Positions 7,901 through 10,620 of a stretch of 10,620 nt of DNA are shown piece by piece; position 1 is the first letter of the stretch; every line of letters begins with the position of its first letter. The stretch is from Bacteroidales bacterium UBA4621. Lineage in GTDB: Bacteria > Bacteroidota > Bacteroidia > Bacteroidales > Paludibacteraceae. The notes beneath the pieces were generated by a model. The model was not told the DNA's origin. It ran no database searches and was given only the letters and a program-made list of their open reading frames with translations. The translations under genes were made by a program, and so were the position numbers. The stretch is taken from the NCBI GenBank assembly GCA_002387325.1, contig DGIN01000079.1, positions 24,989 through 35,608 on the forward strand, given 5' to 3'.

Positions 7901-7970
7901 TTAGGGATTAGGGATTAGGGATTAGGGGTTAGGGATTAGGGGTTAGAGATTAGGGGTTAGGGGTTAGGGA
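7901..7970. repeat. Heptamer array 1, ten units, between Fic copy 2 and the helicase promoter
   Basis: Ten uninterrupted 7-bp units fill this stretch: TTAGGGA, TTAGGGG and one TTAGAGA. The G-rich strand is plus. The array runs into the 3' end of Fic copy 2: the codons for its last residues (Pro-Asn-Pro) and its stop codon (7957-7959) are repeat sequence. The corresponding end of Fic copy 1 has no repeat and reads QIRY-stop, so the array replaced the original terminus. GGG runs with 4-base loops fit the G-quadruplex pattern. Confidence 0.93.
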
Positions 7971-8850
7971 TATGGAAATAGGCTAACAGAGCCTTATAGT
8001 TGTCTTGGGCGGTGAGGCAGGTGTCGCGCAGGAAACCGTTTGCCTGTCCCCAATGCTGTATGCCGCGGTAGTAGAACAAGCGTAGGTCTTCCGTTATGAT
8101 GAACGGCACACAGGCAACATCGGCAGCAGCCAAGCACTGCCAAAACATCAACAAACGACCAATACGACCGTTGCCATCCTGGAACGGATGGATACGCTCG
8201 AACTGCACATGGAAATCCAAGATATTGTCAAACTCCGGCTTTTTAAGGGCATTATATTTTGCAAGCAAAGCCTTTATGTTTCTTCGTACATTCTCGGGCT
8301 GTACCGTTTCTCCTCCACCAACTTCGTTAGGCAGGCGTTTGTAGTCGCCTACTGCGAACCACGATTTGAGACTGTCGGAAGTATTGGTCTTGAGGAGCAG
8401 ATGCAACTGCTTGATATGTGCCTCTGTTATCTTTTCGGTGGCATGGTCGATGATATAGTCGATGCAACGGAAATGGTTGACGGTTTCGATGATATCGTCA
8501 ATGCGCGTATTCTCCGTTGTGATACCCAGGGTGTTTGTCTCAAAGATGTAGCGTGTTTGTTCCTTGGTGAGACGATTGCCCTCAATGTGGTTGGAACTAT
8601 ATGTGAGGTCAATCTGCGTGCGGTGATAGATACCGCCCTTAAGACGGCAGTTTTTCTCCTCCCGCAGGCGGGCAAGGAGGGGGGAGACTTTGATTTTGCC
8701 TTTGGCAGGAAGAGGAGCGTCAATCGGGATGTTCCACGTTTTGCCAGTAAGAAAAGCCCCTTCTATTTTGCCCGTAGCGCAGTAATTGCGGGCTGTGCGC
8801 TCGCTGATGCCATACTTTTCGGCGAACTGACTGACAGAGATGTATTCCAT
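7957..8850 (-). CDS. Fic-family AMP transferase with N-terminal helix-turn-helix (copy 2)
   Basis: A 297-residue paralogue of the Fic gene at 1039-1929, about 88% identical by eye with no internal gaps. The same elements are intact at the same positions: helix-turn-helix in residues 1-47, inhibitory SNHIEG at 86-91, catalytic HPFQDGNGRIGR at 221-232. Substitutions cluster in stretches such as residues 67-70 and 244-246 and spare the active site. The start at 8850 mirrors copy 1. The C-terminus differs: the last residues HIPNP and the stop are encoded by heptamer repeat. Similarity between the copies extends upstream through the operator (8898-8913), then ends abruptly. Both copies point the same way and bracket the restriction operon, so homologous recombination between them would delete about 6.9 kb and leave one hybrid Fic gene. 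Whether both are needed, or they regulate each other through the shared operator, is open. Confidence 0.92.
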   Translation of the reverse strand: MEYISVSQFAEKYGISERTARNYCATGKIEGAFLTGKTWNIPIDAPLPAKGKIKVSPLLARLREEKNCRLKGGIYHRTQIDLTYSSNHIEGNRLTKEQTRYIFETNTLGITTENTRIDDIIETVNHFRCIDYIIDHATEKITEAHIKQLHLLLKTNTSDSLKSWFAVGDYKRLPNEVGGGETVQPENVRRNIKALLAKYNALKKPEFDNILDFHVQFERIHPFQDGNGRIGRLLMFWQCLAAADVACVPFIITEDLRLFYYRGIQHWGQANGFLRDTCLTAQDNYKALLAYFHIPNP

Positions 8851-8852
8851 AA

Positions 8853-8861
8853 ATATCGGCA
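8853..8861 (-). promoter_or_regulatory. Half-operator next to the Fic copy 2 start codon
   Basis: The minus-strand 9-mer TGCCGATAT lies 2 bases before the ATG, exactly as in copy 1. It equals half of the 16-bp palindrome 37 bp further upstream. Its conservation in both copies may merely reflect common descent. Confidence 0.4.
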
Positions 8862-8882
8862 CGTTTGCTATCAAATACGCTG

Positions 8883-8913
8883 CAAAGATATTACTTTTTG
8901 CCGATATCGGCAA
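8883..8913 (-). promoter_or_regulatory. Promoter of Fic copy 2 with a perfect 16-bp operator palindrome
   Basis: The -7 TATCTTTG (minus strand, 8890-8883) lies 20 bases from the -33 TTG (8913-8911). The -33 is the edge of TTGCCGATATCGGCAA (8898-8913), a perfect palindrome. In copy 1 one position differs, so copy 2 may bind its repressor more tightly. A run of nine T (8915-8923, A on the coding strand) sits directly upstream of the -33 and could act as an UP-like element. Confidence 0.78.
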
Positions 8914-8926
8914 GTTTTTTTTTAGG

Positions 8927-8965
8927 GAAGACCTCCCCCGACCCCTCCATAGGAGGGGAGAGAGG
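8927..8965. repeat. GC-rich palindromic element (REP-like)
   Basis: CCCCTCC (8942-8948) and GGAGGGG (8952-8958) form a perfect 7-bp stem with a 3-base loop; CCTC (8932-8935) and GAGG (8962-8965) can extend it after an internal mismatch region. It has no T-run on the correct side for termination of minus-strand transcription, so I do not call it a terminator. Similar C-rich/G-rich hairpins are, as I recall, dispersed in Bacteroidota genomes; only a genome search could confirm that this is a repeat family. Confidence 0.4.
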
Positions 8966-8967
8966 GG

Positions 8968-9016
8968 TTAGGGATTAGGGGTTAGGGGTTAGGGATTAGG
9001 GGTTAGGGGTTAGGGA
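8968..9016. repeat. Heptamer array 2, seven units, at the end of the unknown gene 9010-9516
   Basis: Seven contiguous units of TTAGGGA or TTAGGGG, G-rich on plus, with no interruption. The last unit (9010-9016) supplies the TAA stop of the minus-strand gene that ends here. The array separates that gene from the REP-like hairpin and the Fic copy 2 promoter. Confidence 0.9.
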
Positions 9017-9516
9017 TAGAGAAGGTGGAAGAGCATAGTGCGGACGGTGGAGAAGGGTGTGCGGCGGGAGCGGAGAAGGGGGAGGAGGGAAGAGAGGTTA
9101 GAGATTAGGGGATAGGGGGTAGAGGTTAGGGGATAGGGGGTAGAGACATTAGAGAGTAGAGGGGAGAGATTAGAGGGAAGAGACATTAGGGCATCGGGGA
9201 AGGGGATGCTGTCGAAGGCGGATTGGGAAAGGGGGCGATGGTGGCGGCAGGCGGCAGTGTGGGCTTGCCAGAGTGCCGTGAAATAGGTGCGGAGTGCGGG
9301 GACGGCAAGGAGCGTATCGACCGCGTGCCACGTGTCGCGGAAAGACAGGCGGGCACGCTGCTGGGAAGCGGTGGGATGCTGCTGCGGATTGGGATTGGTG
9401 AGGGCGACGCCGTAGGTCTTGCCCGTGGTGCGGTTGGCGCGGGTGTGGATACGGTCGGTGCGGGAAAGACGCCCCGAGATAGAGGCGATGTGGGATGAGG
9501 GGGTGATAGTGGACAT
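9010..9516 (-). CDS. Small protein of unknown function with a repeat-derived insert
   Basis: 168 residues, not a family I can name. The first 109 residues are rich in Arg, Thr and His: SGRLSRTDRIHTRANRTTGK (14-33), then a Pro/Gln-rich stretch, then helices. The gene at 9973-10359 is a paralogue: both share SGR (14-16 here), an R-x-x-G-(K/R)-T segment, a Pro-Asn then Gln stretch, and the C-terminal SRR-x-P...(M/I)xFHxLY (150-167 here). Between core and C-terminus this copy has about 39 residues of Leu/Ser/Pro/Thr (roughly 110-148, bases 9073-9189) encoded by heptamer-type DNA, including a 7-residue tandem duplication STPYPL(T/I). The stop codon is repeat sequence and the start codon abuts repeat. 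Its persistence in frame argues for a real gene, but expression is unproven and the compositional bias makes false open frames possible. Probably co-transcribed with the two genes upstream. Confidence 0.6.
   Translation of the reverse strand: MSTITPSSHIASISGRLSRTDRIHTRANRTTGKTYGVALTNPNPQQHPTASQQRARLSFRDTWHAVDTLLAVPALRTYFTALWQAHTAACRHHRPLSQSAFDSIPFPDALMSLPSNLSPLLSNVSTPYPLTSTPYPLISNLSSLLPLLRSRRTPFSTVRTMLFHLLYP
9091..9190. repeat. Degenerate heptamer array 3 inside a coding sequence
   Basis: Period-7 sequence with TAG in most units (TTAGAGA, TTAGGGG, ATAGGGG, GTAGAGG), shifted by 2 bases near 9147 and then continuing degenerately. Two adjacent 21-bp blocks, 9105-9125 and 9126-9146, are identical except for the last base. 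Because 21 is divisible by 3, the duplication is translated as a 7-residue repeat. The minus frame used by the gene avoids every TAA. Confidence 0.8.
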
Positions 9517-9591
9517 AGGGGTTAGGGGGTAGAGATTAGGGATTAGGGATTAGGGATTAGGGGGTAGAGATTAGGGGTTAGGGATTAGGGG
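9515..9591. repeat. Heptamer array 4, eleven units, filling an intergenic gap
   Basis: Eleven units in one phase, beginning with ATAGGGG at 9515-9521, mostly TTAGGGA and TTAGGGG, with two GTAGAGA. The array occupies the entire 68-base gap between the stop at 9585 and the start codon at 9514-9516, and overlaps both codons. There is no room for a separate promoter, so the downstream gene must be read through the array. Confidence 0.92.
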
Positions 9592-9953
9592 TTAAGTTTT
9601 TTAGTGCGGAGTTTGGTGGTGATAGCACTAAGCATTTTGCCAATCTCCTCCAACATACTCATAGCCTGCTCAATGTCCGCAGAAGACAGATACCCCACCC
9701 TCACACACAGCAAGAGTTGCGTCTCCAATTCCGCCCTTGAACCCTGTGCAATGGAAATAAAATGGGTGTACTCGGAAACAGAATGGCGAGTGTGCCCCTC
9801 TGCGATATTAGAGGGAATAGATACAGCACATCTGCGCATCTGGTCGGATAACGCATAGAGTTCCTCTTTCGGCAGTTGCCGAACAAGACGGTAAACAACC
9901 GCCGTAACATCCATGGCTTTTTGCCAAACAAGGAGTTGAGAGTAGGAGAACAT
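9585..9953 (-). CDS. Four-helix bundle protein (23S rRNA intervening-sequence protein family)
   Basis: 122 residues of the four-helix bundle family first noticed in insertions in 23S rRNA genes and structurally related to Avd of diversity-generating retroelements. Family hallmarks are LLVWQKAMDV (7-16), a Q-(M/L)-R-R-C/S-A-x-S-I-P-x-N-I-A-E-G motif at 38-53, and F-x-x-IA-x-GS-x-x-ELETQL (65-80), followed by the final helix (93-113). Length is typical. The molecular role of stand-alone members is not established. The native protein should end near KLRTKK; the final Leu-Asn-Pro and stop come from a heptamer unit. The start codon directly abuts repeat, and the upstream gene ends only 19 bases away, so co-transcription is likely. 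There is no rRNA gene, reverse transcriptase or variable repeat nearby, so neither an rRNA insertion nor a retroelement context applies. Confidence 0.92.
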   Translation of the reverse strand: MFSYSQLLVWQKAMDVTAVVYRLVRQLPKEELYALSDQMRRCAVSIPSNIAEGHTRHSVSEYTHFISIAQGSRAELETQLLLCVRVGYLSSADIEQAMSMLEEIGKMLSAITTKLRTKKLNP

Positions 9954-9993
9954 AGGGGTTAGGGATTAGGGGTTAGAGATTAGGGGTTAGATA
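9952..9993. repeat. Heptamer array 5, six units, between two small genes
   Basis: Units ATAGGGG, TTAGGGA, TTAGGGG, TTAGAGA, TTAGGGG and TTAGATA. The 19-base gap between the stop at 9973 and the start codon at 9951-9953 is nothing but repeat. As in array 4, the unit touching the start codon is ATAGGGG and its AT belongs to the complement of the ATG. Confidence 0.9.
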
Positions 9994-10359
9994 GAGGGTG
10001 TGGAAGATGTAGCCGTAGAGGGTGGTGATGGGTGGTTTGCGGCGGGAATCGTAGGTGGGGACCTCGTTGGAGGACAAAGGACGTTTGGAGGCAGGGTTGT
10101 GGCGCTTGGTATAAGCCGCGAACTCCTGCTCCCAGCGGGCGCGGCGGGCAGGGTCCGCCATCTCGGCACGGACACGCTGCGCCGTGGCACCGAAGAGAGA
10201 GGAATTGGACTTCTGCCTGTCGGAGTGCGGGGCGGTGTTCGGGTGCTTGATGACATAGGCGTGCGTGCGCCCGTTGCGGGTGCGGAAGACGATTTTGTCA
10301 TCGGACGAAGTGCGACCACTGAGGGCTGCCAAAGGGTCGCTCAAGAGTATCTTTGCCAT
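9973..10359 (-). CDS. Small protein of unknown function, paralogue of the gene at 9010-9516
   Basis: 128 residues, mostly hydrophilic and basic, with no signal peptide or membrane segment. Residues 12-33 (LSGR...KIVFRTRNGRTH) suggest a beta-hairpin; 40-41 Pro-Asn, 46-50 SDRQK, and a helical region 52-86 with DPARRARWEQEF follow; SRRKPP (105-110) precedes a final amphipathic segment ending FHTLYL. The order of motifs matches the gene at 9010-9516, but without its 39-residue repeat-encoded insert, so this is probably the less altered copy. It resembles small hypothetical proteins common in Bacteroidales, but I cannot assign a function. The start at 10359 is supported by a consensus promoter about 90 bases upstream. 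The last residues TPNL and the stop are encoded by heptamer repeat. It is likely the first gene of a three-gene unit with the four-helix bundle gene and the paralogue. Confidence 0.75.
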   Translation of the reverse strand: MAKILLSDPLAALSGRTSSDDKIVFRTRNGRTHAYVIKHPNTAPHSDRQKSNSSLFGATAQRVRAEMADPARRARWEQEFAAYTKRHNPASKRPLSSNEVPTYDSRRKPPITTLYGYIFHTLYLTPNL

Positions 10360-10395
10360 TGCTTCAAAGTATTTAGAAAGTATTCATATCTATCT

Positions 10396-10417
10396 GTTAT
10401 GTATCGGTTATGTATCG
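10396..10417. repeat. 11-bp tandem direct repeat in the leader of the gene at 9973-10359
   Basis: GTTATGTATCG occurs twice back to back, followed by a partial third copy (GTTAT). It lies between the predicted promoter and the start codon, in the 5' untranslated region. No role can be assigned. Confidence 0.6.
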
Positions 10418-10451
10418 GTTATCCTATACGCAGGTTGCGGGAAAGACAGGG

Positions 10452-10489
10452 CAAAGGTACGACAAAATTTGCAGGTGTGCAAATTTTGT
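10452..10489 (-). promoter_or_regulatory. Promoter of the three-gene small-protein unit, with a 28-bp operator-like palindrome
   Basis: The -7 TACCTTTG (minus strand, 10459-10452) matches TAnnTTTG, and the -33 TTTG (10483-10480) is exactly 20 bases upstream. A perfect inverted repeat covers the -33: ACAAAATTTGCA (10462-10473) and TGCAAATTTTGT (10478-10489) around 4 bases. The layout is the same as at the Fic promoters, but the operator sequence is unrelated, implying a different regulator not encoded in the window. The distance from the -7 to the ATG at 10359 gives a leader of about 85 bases. Confidence 0.75.
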
Positions 10490-10600
10490 TAGGGGGTAGG
10501 GGTTAGGGGTTAGAGGGTAGAGGGTAGAGGGTAGAGGGTAGAGGGTAGAGGGTAGAGAGTAGAGGGTAGAGAGTAGAGGGTAGAGAGTAGAGAGTAGAGA
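10489..10600. repeat. Heptamer array 6, sixteen units, ending near the right edge
   Basis: Sixteen contiguous units in one phase. The first four are of TTAGGGG type; the rest are GTAGAGG and GTAGAGA, so composition changes along the array while the 7-bp period and the TAG core persist. It starts on the last base of the operator palindrome upstream of the small-gene promoter. The GTAGAGG units contain no stop codon in any minus-strand frame. The final 20 bases of the window hold nothing I can identify. Confidence 0.92.
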
Positions 10601-10620
10601 GGGCGCATAGTAAAAGTTCC

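Noticed and set aside
7901..7970. TTAGGG-like repeats as telomere or linear replicon end
   Set aside because: The unit is 7 bp, not 6. The arrays are short, interspersed with genes, and occur six times within 2.7 kb, so they are interstitial repeats.
1039..8913. Composite transposon bounded by the Fic copies
   Set aside because: Fic proteins are not transposases, and no terminal inverted repeats or target-site duplications were seen; recombination between direct repeats is the simpler model.
8915..8965. Rho-independent terminator formed by the GC-rich hairpin and nine T
   Set aside because: The T-run is on the wrong side for plus-strand transcription, and on the minus strand it reads as A after the hairpin; better seen as a repeat element beside a promoter.
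9585..9953. Avd of a diversity-generating retroelement
   Set aside because: The fold is related, but there is no reverse transcriptase, template repeat or variable repeat in the window.
10000..10506. Plus-strand 168-residue open frame
   Set aside because: Antisense to the small gene at 9973-10359 and running through its promoter; Gly/Val/Arg-rich composition typical of a shadow frame.
10489..10600. CRISPR array
   Set aside because: The units are contiguous 7-mers with no spacers, and no cas-like gene is present.

Overview
This window looks like an accessory island from a member of the Bacteroidales (Bacteroidota). The clearest sign is promoter grammar. Four promoters on the minus strand carry the Bacteroides-type -7 element TAnnTTTG, each exactly 20 bases downstream of a TTG or TTTG -33 element. 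The small serine recombinase resembling the Bacteroides Mpi invertases and the lack of strong Shine-Dalgarno sites agree with this. Except for the recombinase and a gene fragment beside it, every gene lies on the minus strand, so the window reads right to left.

Left part (1-2030). A short serine recombinase (171-782, plus) is preceded by two striking inverted-repeat structures. Directly after its stop codon comes a plus-strand fragment (about 783-990) that reads as the extreme C-terminal tail of an Eco57I/TaqI-type adenine methyltransferase. A Fic-family AMP transferase gene follows on the minus strand.

Middle part (2006-7879). A two-gene operon encodes a PLD-nuclease/SNF2-helicase fusion of 1121 residues, followed after 2 bases by an N6-adenine methyltransferase. 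The methyltransferase has its N-terminal region and catalytic core, but it stops at residue 816, where the target-recognition domain should begin. The tail expected at the end of such a protein is the fragment found 1.2 kb away in opposite orientation next to the recombinase. The central hypothesis from this window is therefore a restriction-modification locus whose specificity half has been rearranged, possibly by the adjacent recombinase. The missing recognition domain may lie left of base 1.

A second Fic gene (7957-8850), about 88% identical in protein to the first and in the same orientation, lies on the other side of the operon. The restriction module is thus framed by direct repeats of about 950 bp. 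Both Fic genes carry a 16-bp palindrome over the -33 element and encode an N-terminal helix-turn-helix, which suggests autoregulation.

Right part (7890-10620). Three small genes follow: two paralogous proteins of unknown function and, between them, a four-helix-bundle protein. They are embedded in arrays of a 7-bp repeat (TTAGGGA, TTAGGGG, TTAGAGA, GTAGAGG and relatives), always G-rich on the plus strand. The repeats fill intergenic space from stop codon to start codon. They supply the stop codon of four consecutive genes, each time from the first three bases of a unit, and abut two start codons. One array has expanded in frame inside a coding sequence. The GGG runs every 7 bases predict G-quadruplexes in the template strand.

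No rRNA, tRNA, CRISPR array or insertion-sequence transposase was seen.
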